From Streptomyces venezuelae (GTDB taxonomy: Bacteria; Actinomycetota; Actinomycetes; Streptomycetales; Streptomycetaceae): a DNA stretch of 64,000 nt. Made by a program: the position numbers and the translations under genes. The stretch covers positions 6,379,001 through 6,443,000 of the forward strand of contig NZ_CP029194.1 of assembly GCF_008642375.1 (NCBI RefSeq), written 5' to 3'. A model generated the notes under the pieces. It ran no database searches and was not told where the DNA came from. It worked only from the letters and a program-made list of their open reading frames with translations. How positions within the stretch are numbered: position 1 is the first letter of the stretch; the number at the start of each line of letters is the position of its first letter. Shown piece after piece: positions 15,610 to 23,250 of the stretch.

Positions 15610-16188
15610 TCAGTGGTGGTACTGGTGGACCACCGCGTGGCCCTTGCCGCGGCCGATCAGCCACTTGTTCACCGGGGTGGTGATCACGAACGCGGCGGCC
15701 AGCGCGATGGCCAGCACGATCCAGAACAGCGGCGCGTTCAGATGCGCGTCCATGGCGCCCGGCCAGAGGGCGATGACGCCGTTGTCGATGATCTCCATGA
15801 CGGTGATCGAGAGGGTGTCGGCGGCCAGCGCGACCTTGAAGGCCGTCCTGAAGTCGACGCCGGCGGCAAGGATGCTGCGCAGGGTGAACGCGTAGCCGAA
15901 GAAGAAGGCCAGGCTGATCGCGAGGATCATCGTCTGGACGTTGCCCCAGCCGAGCGCCGTGCCGATGACCATGCCGAGCACCTCGCCGATGGCGCAGCCG
16001 GTGAGGCAGTGCAGCGTGGCCTTGGCGGCCATGGCCCAGGAGGCCTTGCCGGGGCTGTGCCCCTGGCCGTGGTGGCCGTGGTGACCGCTGCGGTCCTGGT
16101 CCTCGCCGTGCTGCTCGCCGTGGTTCTCGTGGCCTGCGTGACCCTCGTGGGTGCTGTGGTCGTGACGGGCGTGCGCTTCGTGCTGCAT
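15610..16188 (-). CDS. DUF4396 membrane protein with His-rich N-terminus
   Basis: A 192-residue integral membrane protein. Residues 1-45 are a His-rich, hydrophilic metal-binding-like stretch (HEAHARHDHSTHEGHAGHEN and more, about 17 His), followed by about four membrane helices; HCLTGCAIGEVLGM with two Cys lies in the first helix and a short charged His tail ends the protein. DUF4396 members have no established function that I know. A CsoR-like operator lies 48 bases upstream of ATG 16188, so copper-responsive expression is suspected. Start chosen from GGGGG five bases before the ATG; an in-frame TTG at 16200 is possible. Metal binding or transport is inference. Confidence 0.82.
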   Translation of the reverse strand: MQHEAHARHDHSTHEGHAGHENHGEQHGEDQDRSGHHGHHGQGHSPGKASWAMAAKATLHCLTGCAIGEVLGMVIGTALGWGNVQTMILAISLAFFFGYAFTLRSILAAGVDFRTAFKVALAADTLSITVMEIIDNGVIALWPGAMDAHLNAPLFWIVLAIALAAAFVITTPVNKWLIGRGKGHAVVHQYHH

Positions 16189-16210
16189 GGGTGCCCCCAA
16201 GCTCGGGTAG

Positions 16211-16234
16211 CGGTTCCTGCCGATACAGGAACCG
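16211..16234 (-). promoter_or_regulatory. Perfect 9-bp inverted repeat in the DUF4396 leader
   Basis: CGGTTCCTG and CAGGAACCG separated by 6 bases, between the CsoR-like site and the start codon; either a leader hairpin or a second operator. Confidence 0.5.
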
Positions 16235-16235
16235 T

Positions 16236-16252
16236 ATACCCCCCTGGGGTAT
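16236..16252. promoter_or_regulatory. CsoR-like copper operator
   Basis: ATACCCC-n3-GGGGTAT, a perfect palindrome with an A/T-flanked G/C tract as in CsoR/RcnR family targets, centred about 56 bases before the DUF4396 start. Confidence 0.7.
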
Positions 16253-16278
16253 TCCTCAACAGGGAATGCGCGCCCCGG

Positions 16279-17130
16279 TCAGCCCCGCAGCTTCTTCAGG
16301 AGCTCCACGTCGGCGACGTGTCCCTCCGTGCCGCCCGGGGTCTCGATGATCAGCGGCACCCCGTCCGTCGCCGGGTGGCGCAGCAGTGCGCGGAAGGCGT
16401 CCTCGCCGATGTGACCGGCGCCGATGTTGGCGTGACGGTCCTTGTGGGCGCCCACGACGTCCTTCGAGTCGTTGGCGTGGATCAGCTTCAGCCGGCCCTC
16501 GCCGACGGTCGCCACCAGCTCGTCGAGCGTCCGCACCGCGCCGCCCGGCTCCGTGAGATCGTGGCCCGCCGCGAAGATGTGGCAGGTGTCGAGGCAGATG
16601 CCGAGCTTCGGGTGGTGGTCGAGCGCGTCGAAGTACGGGCCGAAGTCCTCCGCGCGTGAGCAGAGCGAGAAGCCCTGGCCGGCCGTCGACTCCAGGAGCA
16701 GGTACGGGTCGTCCGCGTGGGTCAGCTCGTCGAGGAGCGGCAGCATCCGCTCCCGTACCTGGGCGAGGGCCACCTCGCGCGGGCGGCCCGCGGTCGCCGA
16801 ACCGGTGTGCACCACCACACCCTTCGCGCCGATCTCGCGGCCCCGGCGCAGCGAGTGCCGCAGCGACTCGACCGACTTCTCCACGGTGGCCTCGGTGTGG
16901 GAGCCGAAGTTGATCAGGTACGGGGCGTGGACCCAGGCCGAGATCGACTCGGCCTCGCACTCCGCCCGGAAGCGCTCGTCCTGGGCCGGGTTGCCGACCG
17001 GCGTGGCCCAGCCGCGCGGGTTGGCGACGAAGACCTGAACGGTCTCGGCGCCGAGGACGCGGGCGTAGGCGAGGCCGGTCGTGGCGAGGCCACCGGCCAC
17101 GGGGACGTGACCGCCGACGGGGTTGCGCAT
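16279..17130 (-). CDS. nfo: Endonuclease IV (AP endonuclease family 2)
   Basis: Incises DNA 5' to abasic sites in base excision repair using a three-zinc centre. 283 residues of the xylose-isomerase-like TIM barrel. Metal-ligand motifs are in order: His in VVVHTGS, Glu in LLLESTAGQG, Asp-His in GICLDTCHIFAAGHD, His in LKLIHANDSK, Asp-x-His in HKDRHANIGAGHIG and Glu in LIIETPGG. ATG 17130 begins MRNPVGGHV, where the first HV is a conserved barrel start. The gene follows the PASTA kinase stop by 5 bp on the same strand, so the two are probably co-transcribed. Confidence 0.93.
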   Translation of the reverse strand: MRNPVGGHVPVAGGLATTGLAYARVLGAETVQVFVANPRGWATPVGNPAQDERFRAECEAESISAWVHAPYLINFGSHTEATVEKSVESLRHSLRRGREIGAKGVVVHTGSATAGRPREVALAQVRERMLPLLDELTHADDPYLLLESTAGQGFSLCSRAEDFGPYFDALDHHPKLGICLDTCHIFAAGHDLTEPGGAVRTLDELVATVGEGRLKLIHANDSKDVVGAHKDRHANIGAGHIGEDAFRALLRHPATDGVPLIIETPGGTEGHVADVELLKKLRG

Positions 17131-17135
17131 GAGCT

Positions 17136-19058
17136 CTAGAGTCCCTTGATCGTGATGGTGACGGTGGAGCCCTCGGGGGCGGTCTCGCCGCCCTCCACGG
17201 ACTGGCTCGCGACCGTGTCACCGAGGAAGGGGAAGGACTTCTTGACCTCCACCTCGAAGCCCGCGTCCTCCAGGATCGTCCGGGCGTCCTCGGTGCTCTC
17301 CTCCGTGACGTCCGGGACCTCGATCAGCTTCGGGCCCTTGGAGACGGTGAGGGTGATCGTGTCGCCCTCGGCTGCCCGGCTCCCCTCGGCGAGGGACTGG
17401 GCGGCGACCGTGCCGGCGTCCTCGGGCGAGTGGATCCGCTCCGGCGCGACCCGCACGGTGAGGCCGGCCTCCTGGAGCGTGGCCGTGGCGTCGGCGACGG
17501 TCTCGGCGGTGACGTCGGGCACGTCGATCGGGGAACCCTTGCTGACCACCAGGGCGACGGCCGAATCGGGGCGGCGCTCGGTGCCGGGCTCGGGGTCGGA
17601 GCCGATCACGGCGCCCTGGGCGACGGAGTCGCTGAACTCGTTCGTGACCACCCCGGGGGCCAGCCCCTCCTTCTTGAGGATGGCCTTGGCCTCGGCGAGC
17701 GGCTTGTTCCTGAGGTTCGGCACCTTCACGATCTCGGGGCCGCGCGAGAGCGTGAAGGTGACCGTGGCGTTGCCCCGGACGCGCTCGCCGGGGGCGGGGG
17801 TGACGGCCATGACCGTGCCGCGCTCGTACACGTCGCTGAAGGCACGTTTCGTCGTGCCGACGTCCAGACCGGCGTCCTTGATCCGCTGCGTCGCGGCGGC
17901 CTCGGTCTGGCCGAGGACGGCCGGGACGCGCGTGAACTGGCCGGAATTGATGTACCAGACACCGGTGCCGAGACCGAGCGCGAGCAGGACGCCGAGGACG
18001 ATCAGGAGCGGGCCGCGGGGGGCTCGCGCGACGAGGGGGGCTCGCCGGCGGGGCGCGGCAGGGGGCGCCTCCGGGGCCGGCAGCCGGTTCGTGTGCTGCA
18101 CGTCCTGGACGTCCGACGCGACCGGTACGACGCGGGCGATCACGCTCGTCCGGTCCTCGGCGGTGTCCCGGGTCTCGGAGCGCGCCTGCGGCGGCTCGGC
18201 GTCCAGCTGCTCGTCGCCGAGCCCCGCGCGGGCCTCCCGGACCAGGGCGAGCAGCGCGACGGCGTCGTGCGGACGGAGGTCGGCGTTGCGGGCGGTGGCC
18301 GCCGCGACCAGCTCGTCCAGCTCCAGGGCGAGCCCGGGGACGGTGGCGGAAGGGGCGGGCACATCGGTGTGGAGGTGCTGGTAGAGGACCTGGGCCGGGG
18401 TGTCGCCCGCGTGGGGCTTGCCGCCGGTCAGCATCTCGTACAGCACGACACCGCAGGCGTACACGTCGGCACGGGTGTCGGCCGTGCCGTGCTCGATCTG
18501 CTCCGGCGCCAGGTACGAGACCGTGCCGAGGACCGAGCCGGTGGTGGCGGTCGCCGAGCCCACGGCCCGTACGAGACCGAAATCGGCCACCTTGACCCGG
18601 CCGTCGTCCCCTATCAGGACGTTCTCGGGCTTCATGTCCCGGTGCACGAACCCGGCCCGGTGCGCGGCGCCCAGCGCGGCGAGGACCGGCTCCAGGATGT
18701 CGAGCGCGGCGCGGGGCGCGAGGGCGCCGCGCTCGCGCAGGACGTCGCGGAGGGTGCAGCCGGCGACGTACTCCATCGCCAGGTAGACGTACGCGCCCTC
18801 GGCGCCCTGGTCGAAGACGCCCACGACGTTCGGGTGGGCGAGCCGGGCGACGGACTTCGCCTCGCGGATGAACCGCTCCACGAAGGCGGCGTCCGTCGCG
18901 AGGGCGGGGTGCATCACCTTGAGCGCGAGGACGCGGTCGAGGCGGGTGTCGACGGCCCGGTAGACCGTGGCCATCCCGCCGACGGCGATGCGCGCGTCGA
19001 CGCGGTAGCGGCCGTCGAGCAGCCGCCCGACGAGGGGGTCCTGAAGGGTCGTGTCCAC
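17136..19058 (-). CDS. Ser/Thr protein kinase with four PASTA domains (PknL-like)
   Basis: Membrane sensor kinase. Residues 16-275 form the kinase domain (ATP-binding GGMATVY, catalytic Lys in ALKVM, HRDMKPEN, DFGLVR, APEQ); a Pro/Ala linker follows; one transmembrane helix is near 345-365; four extracellular PASTA repeats (about 370-640) would bind peptidoglycan or lipid II. 640 residues. GTG 19058 is selected because TAGACT lies seven bases upstream and the kinase fold starts soon after; an upstream GTG at 19085 would add nine residues. The neighbourhood (DAHP synthase and an Rv2175c-type gene) matches M. tuberculosis pknL (Rv2176). Likely role: coupling wall state to phosphorylation. S. 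coelicolor SCO2110 is the equivalent. Confidence 0.92.
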   Translation of the reverse strand: MDTTLQDPLVGRLLDGRYRVDARIAVGGMATVYRAVDTRLDRVLALKVMHPALATDAAFVERFIREAKSVARLAHPNVVGVFDQGAEGAYVYLAMEYVAGCTLRDVLRERGALAPRAALDILEPVLAALGAAHRAGFVHRDMKPENVLIGDDGRVKVADFGLVRAVGSATATTGSVLGTVSYLAPEQIEHGTADTRADVYACGVVLYEMLTGGKPHAGDTPAQVLYQHLHTDVPAPSATVPGLALELDELVAAATARNADLRPHDAVALLALVREARAGLGDEQLDAEPPQARSETRDTAEDRTSVIARVVPVASDVQDVQHTNRLPAPEAPPAAPRRRAPLVARAPRGPLLIVLGVLLALGLGTGVWYINSGQFTRVPAVLGQTEAAATQRIKDAGLDVGTTKRAFSDVYERGTVMAVTPAPGERVRGNATVTFTLSRGPEIVKVPNLRNKPLAEAKAILKKEGLAPGVVTNEFSDSVAQGAVIGSDPEPGTERRPDSAVALVVSKGSPIDVPDVTAETVADATATLQEAGLTVRVAPERIHSPEDAGTVAAQSLAEGSRAAEGDTITLTVSKGPKLIEVPDVTEESTEDARTILEDAGFEVEVKKSFPFLGDTVASQSVEGGETAPEGSTVTITIKGL

Positions 19059-19065
19059 GGCGACG

Positions 19066-19071
19066 AGTCTA
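19066..19071 (-). promoter_or_regulatory. PASTA kinase -10 element
   Basis: TAGACT on the minus strand, seven bases before GTG 19058. It lies between the arms of a 10-bp inverted repeat (19051-19060 with 19076-19085) that also covers the start codon. Confidence 0.55.
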
Positions 19072-19146
19072 CGAGCCGTGGACACGGCCCCTGCGCGGAT
19101 GTCCCGGTCTGCAGCGCAGCTGTGACGAGCGCCGCGGCCGGAGCGG

Positions 19147-19941
19147 TCAGAACGCGGGGCGTTCCGGGTCCAGGTGGGGACGGCCCTCCACCGGGGACGA
19201 GGCCTCCGCGAAGTGGCGGCGGGGGATGCGGCCCGCGCGGTGGGCGAGGCGGCCCGCCTCCACCGCGTGCCGCATCGCCGACGCCATGAGCACCGGCTCC
19301 TGCGCCCGGGTCACCGCCGAGGCCAGCATCACCGCCGCGCACCCCAGCTCCATCGCGAGCGCCGCGTCCGAGGCCGTGCCCGCCCCGGCGTCCAGGATCA
19401 CCGGCACCCCCGCCCGCTCCGTGATCAGCTGGAAGTTGTGCGGATTGCGGATGCCGAGCCCCGAGCCGATCGGGGAGCCGAGCGGCATGATCGCCGCGCA
19501 CCCCACGTCCTCCAGCTTCCGAGCGAGGACCGGGTCGTCGTTCGTGTAGGGCAGGACGGTGAAGCCGTCGTCCACGAGCGTCTCGGCCGCGGCGAGGAGC
19601 TCCTCGCCGTCCGGCAGCAGCGTCCGCTCGTCGGCGACGACCTCCAGCTTGATCCAGTCGGTGCCGAGCGCCTCCCGGGCGAGCCGGGCGGTCAGGACCG
19701 CCTCGCCTGCCGTGAAACAGCCCGCCGTGTTCGGCAGGACCCGGATGCCGAGCCGCTCCAGGACGGAGAGGACCGAGCCCTGCACCGTCGGGTCGAGCCG
19801 CCGCATCGCGACGGTGGTCAGCTCGGTGCCGCTGGCGACCAGCGAGCGTTCCAGGACGTCGAGGCTCGGCGCGCCGCCGGTGCCCATGATCAGGCGGGAG
19901 GAGAACTCCGTACCCCCGAGGACGAACAGGTCGTCGGACAT
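19147..19941 (-). CDS. thiG: Thiazole synthase
   Basis: Forms the thiazole phosphate of thiamine from deoxyxylulose phosphate, dehydroglycine and ThiS thiocarboxylate. 264 residues; the Schiff-base Lys98 in DWIKLEV is present, as are NTAGCFTAGEA and the phosphate-binding LDAGAGTASD loop. Last gene of thiO-thiS-thiG on the minus strand, beginning 5 bp after thiS. Cytoplasmic TIM barrel, usual length. Confidence 0.95.
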   Translation of the reverse strand: MSDDLFVLGGTEFSSRLIMGTGGAPSLDVLERSLVASGTELTTVAMRRLDPTVQGSVLSVLERLGIRVLPNTAGCFTAGEAVLTARLAREALGTDWIKLEVVADERTLLPDGEELLAAAETLVDDGFTVLPYTNDDPVLARKLEDVGCAAIMPLGSPIGSGLGIRNPHNFQLITERAGVPVILDAGAGTASDAALAMELGCAAVMLASAVTRAQEPVLMASAMRHAVEAGRLAHRAGRIPRRHFAEASSPVEGRPHLDPERPAF

Positions 19942-19946
19942 CGCGC

Positions 19947-20147
19947 TCAGCCTCCCTGCACCGCGGTCAGGACCTCGACCCGGTCGCCCTCGCCGAGCAG
20001 CGTCGCCGCCCACTCGCTGCGCGGGACGACCGCCTCGTTGACGGCGGCCGCGACACCGGACGGGGCCGTGCTCAGGGTCGCGACGAGGGCGTCGAGGGAG
20101 ACGGGGCCGGGGAGCTCGCGCGCCTCTCCGTTCACGGACACGTTCAT
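19947..20147 (-). CDS. thiS: Sulfur carrier protein ThiS
   Basis: A 66-residue ubiquitin-fold protein ending in the required Gly-Gly (VLTAVQGG), which is adenylated and thiocarboxylated to carry sulfur to ThiG. The ATG start overlaps the thiO stop (ATGA). Confidence 0.95.
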   Translation of the reverse strand: MNVSVNGEARELPGPVSLDALVATLSTAPSGVAAAVNEAVVPRSEWAATLLGEGDRVEVLTAVQGG

Positions 20148-21298
20148 GCGGGCTGCTCCAGACGGATGGGCGAGAAACGGCGGGGGGTGAAGGGGCGCGC
20201 CTCCTCGGGGAGGGTGCCCGTGGTGAGCAGCTCCGCCATGACGTCGCCGGTGAGGGGGGTGAGCAGCACCCCGTTGCGGTAGTGGCCGGTGGCCAGGTGC
20301 AGGCCGGGCAGGGCGCTGGGGCCGAGCAGCGGCGCGTTGTCCGGGGACGCGGGGCGCAGTCCGGCCAGCGTCTCGGTGAGTGGCAGTTCGGTGATGCCGG
20401 GGACGAGCTCGTGGGCGTCGCGCAGCAGCTCGTACACCCCGCCGGCCGTCACCGTGGTGTCCCAGCCGAGCTCCTCGCTGGTCGCGCCGACGACGAGCTC
20501 GCCGCTCTCGCGCGGTACGAGGTAGACGTGGCTGCCGCGGACGACGGCCCGGACGGTGCGGGAGAGGAAGGGGGCGTACGCGGCCGGGATCCGCAGCCGC
20601 AGGACCTGGCCCTTCACGGGGCGGACCGGCGGCAGCACCTCGTCCGGCACGCCCGCGAGCCGCCCGCTCAGGCTGCCCGCGGCCAGCACGACCTGGTCGG
20701 CCGTCAGCTCCTCGCCGTCGGCGAGCAGGACCCCGCGGGCCCGGTCGCGGACGACCGTGAGGCGCTCCGCGAGGACGCGGTGGAAGGCCACCCCGGCCCG
20801 CTCGCAGGCGAGCAGGAGCGCGGCGGCCAGCCGGCGCGGGTCGACCTGGTGGTCGCCGTCCACGCGCAGCCCGCCGCGCACACCGGGGGCGAGCATCGGT
20901 TCCAGCCGCCGGCACTCGCGCCCGCTCAGCCACTCCGAGGCGAGGCCGCAGCGGGTCTGGAGGGCGTGGAGCTCGCGCAGATGGGCCCGGTCGTCGGCGT
21001 CGAGGGCGACGGCGAGGGTCCCGCAGGCGCGGTAGCCCACGTCGTGACCGGTGGACTCCTCCAGTTCGGCGACGAACGCGGGATAGCGCGCGGCGGAGGC
21101 GAGGTTGATCCCGAGCAGGGTCTCCTCGCCGTAGTGGAGCTCGGTGACGGCGGCGAGCATCCCGGCCGCGACCCGCGCGGCGCCGCCGCCCGGGTCCGGG
21201 TCGACCACGGCGGTGCGCAGCCCGCGCCGCGCGGCCCGCCAGGCCGTGACCAGGCCGATGATGCCGCCCCCGACCACGAGGACATCGGAAGAACGCAT
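20144..21298 (-). CDS. thiO: Glycine oxidase ThiO
   Basis: FAD-dependent oxidation of glycine to dehydroglycine (iminoacetate), which feeds ThiG in aerobes. 384 residues of the DAO family: dinucleotide motif VVGGGIIGL near residue 7, HQVDPRRLAAAL in the middle and the C-terminal FAD-binding GHYRNGVLLTP. First gene of the operon, directly behind the TPP riboswitch. ATG 21298 fits the riboswitch spacing. Confidence 0.94.
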   Translation of the reverse strand: MRSSDVLVVGGGIIGLVTAWRAARRGLRTAVVDPDPGGGAARVAAGMLAAVTELHYGEETLLGINLASAARYPAFVAELEESTGHDVGYRACGTLAVALDADDRAHLRELHALQTRCGLASEWLSGRECRRLEPMLAPGVRGGLRVDGDHQVDPRRLAAALLLACERAGVAFHRVLAERLTVVRDRARGVLLADGEELTADQVVLAAGSLSGRLAGVPDEVLPPVRPVKGQVLRLRIPAAYAPFLSRTVRAVVRGSHVYLVPRESGELVVGATSEELGWDTTVTAGGVYELLRDAHELVPGITELPLTETLAGLRPASPDNAPLLGPSALPGLHLATGHYRNGVLLTPLTGDVMAELLTTGTLPEEARPFTPRRFSPIRLEQPA

Positions 21299-21308
21299 GG
21301 GCGTCCAG

Positions 21309-21402
21309 CCCCTCCCTTCGCCGGCATGACCCGGATCAGGTTCGTACGGTCGGAGGCCGCCCAGCCTCCCTCTCAGCCCGGTGCGTCCGGGCTCCCGCGA
21401 GT
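21309..21402 (-). ncRNA. TPP riboswitch (THI element)
   Basis: On the minus strand the conserved blocks appear in order: CGGGAGCCCGG, GGGCTGAGAGG, then GAACCTGATCCGGGTCATG, then GCCGGCGAAGGGA. The last block contains the AGGGAGGGG ribosome binding site of thiO, so control is likely at translation initiation: TPP binding would hide it. Confidence 0.95.
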
Positions 21403-21492
21403 GCTTTACGCCCGCCAGACTAGCTTCCGCCTCCGGCCGGACACAGACCCCTCCCCGGACGCTCCCCGGACCGGCGCCGCGCCCCTCTCTTC

Positions 21493-21518
21493 CTGACGGT
21501 TCGTCAGATGCGTAAGGT
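21493..21518 (+). promoter_or_regulatory. Palindrome and -10 element of the FAD reductase gene
   Basis: CTGACG-GTT-CGTCAG (21493-21507) lies just upstream of TAAGGT (21513-21518); six bases then reach GTG 21525. The palindrome sits where a repressor would block the promoter and has the look of a TetR-family site. Confidence 0.5.
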
Positions 21519-21524
21519 GGGCGG

Positions 21525-22739
21525 GTGAGCGAGCAGAAGCAGGCCCAGCAGCAGGTCGTGATCGTCGGTGCCGGGATGGCGGGTGTGCAGACCGCCGTCG
21601 CCCTGCGTGAACAGGGCTTCACCGGCACCGTGACCCTCATCGGGGCCGAGCCCCACCAGCCCTACGACAGGCCCCCGCTCTCCAAGGCGATCCTCCTCGG
21701 CAAGGCCGAGGACTCCGCCTTCGACGTCGACTTCGAGGCCCTCGGCGTCGAACTCCGCCTCGGCCTCGACGTCACCGGGCTGCGCGCCGCCGACCACGAG
21801 ATCGACACCGAGGCCGGACCCGTCCCGTACGACGTCCTCGTCGTCGCCACCGGGGCCCACCCGATCACCCTGTCCGGCGCCGAGGGCGTCCCGGGGGTCC
21901 ACCTCCTGCGCACCCTCGACGACGCCGTGCGCCTCGGCCCCGTCCTGGAGCGCCGCCACACCGTCGTGGTCGTCGGCGCGGGCTGGATCGGCGCCGAGTT
22001 CGCCACCGCCGCGCGCGAGGCGGGCTGCGCCGTCACCGTCGTCGAGGCGGCCGACCGCCCCCTCGCCGGGGCCCTGCCCGCCGAGGTCGCCGCCCCCATG
22101 GCCGGCTGGTACGGGACGCACGGCGCCGAACTCCTCACCCACGCGCGCGTGGACACCGTCGAACCCGGCCGCGTCGTCCTCGCCGACGGCCGCGAGCTGC
22201 CCGCCGACGCCGTCGTCGTCGGCATCGGCGCCCGCCCCGCGACCGGCTGGCTCGCCGGATCCGGCATCGCCCTCGACCCGAGCGGCGCCGTCACGGCCGA
22301 CGAGCGGCTGCGCACCTCCCTGCCCGACGTGTACGCCGTGGGCGACTGCGCCTCCTACCCCTCCGCGCGCTACGGCGAGCGCCTCCTCGTCCACCACTGG
22401 GACAACGCCCTCCAGGGCCCGCGCACCGTGGCCGCGACGATCACGGGCGCCGACACCGGCCCGTACGACCCCGTGCCGTACTTCTGGTCCGAGCAGTTCG
22501 GCCGGTTCGTCCAGTACGCCGGGCACCACGCGGACGCCGACGAGCTCCTGTGGCGCGGCGACCCGGCGGACGACACCTGGTCCGTGCTCTGGCTGCGCTC
22601 CGACGTCCCGGTCGCCCTCCTCGCCGTCGGCCGCCCCCGCGACCTGGCCCAGGGCCGCAAGCTCATCGAGACGGCCACCGCCGTCGATCCCGAGCGGGCC
22701 GCGGACCCGTCCGTCCCCCTGAAGGCGGCAGTCAGGTAG
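21525..22739 (+). CDS. FAD/NAD(P)-dependent ferredoxin reductase-like oxidoreductase
   Basis: A 404-residue cytoplasmic flavoprotein of the ferredoxin/rubredoxin/putidaredoxin reductase type. It has the two dinucleotide folds expected: FAD motif VVIVGAGMAGVQ (about 11-22) and NAD motif VVVVGAGWIGAEF (about 147-158), the second FAD motif VYAVGDCAS (about 270-280), and a C-terminal reductase domain with FWSEQFGRFVQYAG. Partner electron carriers are not encoded nearby; P450 ferredoxins elsewhere are possible. GTG 21525 follows a -10 by six bases, so leaderless translation is likely. Confidence 0.88.
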   Translation: MSEQKQAQQQVVIVGAGMAGVQTAVALREQGFTGTVTLIGAEPHQPYDRPPLSKAILLGKAEDSAFDVDFEALGVELRLGLDVTGLRAADHEIDTEAGPVPYDVLVVATGAHPITLSGAEGVPGVHLLRTLDDAVRLGPVLERRHTVVVVGAGWIGAEFATAAREAGCAVTVVEAADRPLAGALPAEVAAPMAGWYGTHGAELLTHARVDTVEPGRVVLADGRELPADAVVVGIGARPATGWLAGSGIALDPSGAVTADERLRTSLPDVYAVGDCASYPSARYGERLLVHHWDNALQGPRTVAATITGADTGPYDPVPYFWSEQFGRFVQYAGHHADADELLWRGDPADDTWSVLWLRSDVPVALLAVGRPRDLAQGRKLIETATAVDPERAADPSVPLKAAVR

Positions 22740-22782
22740 GGCCCGGCTACCGGCTGTCAGTCCGGGATGGCAGGCTTGTCCT

Positions 22783-23148
22783 GTGACCGAGATTGACGTA
22801 AAGATCGATGCGCTCGTCCCCGCCTGGCTCTACGTGCCCGACATCGCGGAGGCGCTCGATGTCGACGTGGTGCGTGTGCGACAGCTGATCAAGGACGGCC
22901 AGCTCATCGCCGTGCGCCGCGGCGAGAACAGGTCCCTGCAGGTTCCCGCCGCCTTCATCCAGGGCGACAAGATCGTCAAGGGCCTCGTCGGCCTCCTGAC
23001 CGTCCTGCGGGACGACGGCTTCACCGACGAGGAAATGCTGGAGTGGCTCTTCACTCCGGACGAGAGCCTGCCGGGCACGCCCGCGCAGGCGCTCAACGAG
23101 AATCGCGGCACGGAGGTGAAGCGCCGCGCCCAGGCGCTCGCCATCTGA
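22783..23148 (+). CDS. Rv2175c-type DNA-binding protein
   Basis: A 121-residue protein with a MerR-like winged helix-turn-helix (residues about 15-60: VPDIAEALDVDVVRVRQLIKDG) and a C-terminal region (FTDEEMLEWLF) matching the actinobacterial Rv2175c family. In M. tuberculosis Rv2175c lies next to pknL and is phosphorylated by it, which reduces DNA binding. Here the PASTA kinase is about 3.7 kb away with the thi genes between. Only Thr2 is available near the N-terminus as a possible phosphosite. Start GTG 22783; a weak CAGGCT lies six bases upstream. Targets unknown. Confidence 0.85.
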   Translation: MTEIDVKIDALVPAWLYVPDIAEALDVDVVRVRQLIKDGQLIAVRRGENRSLQVPAAFIQGDKIVKGLVGLLTVLRDDGFTDEEMLEWLFTPDESLPGTPAQALNENRGTEVKRRAQALAI

Positions 23149-23178
23149 CGCCCGCACGCACCGAAGACACCACCAGCG

Positions 23179-23232
23179 GGTGTCGCGGCGACCGGCCCCT
23201 CACGGGCCGGCCGCCGCGGCACCGGCGACACC
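23179..23232 (+). terminator. Long GC hairpin between the Rv2175c-type gene and thiE
   Basis: GGTGTCGC (23179-23186) pairs with GCGACACC (23225-23232), enclosing a second stem CCGGCCC/GGGCCGG. Probably a terminator; no THI element is present in front of thiE. Confidence 0.65.
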
Positions 23233-23250
23233 GACGGGGGGAACCCACCC

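Noticed and set aside
23149..23250. A TPP riboswitch in front of thiE
   Set aside because: The conserved CTGAGA and ACCTGAtC blocks are absent; only a GC hairpin is present, unlike the true THI element before thiO.
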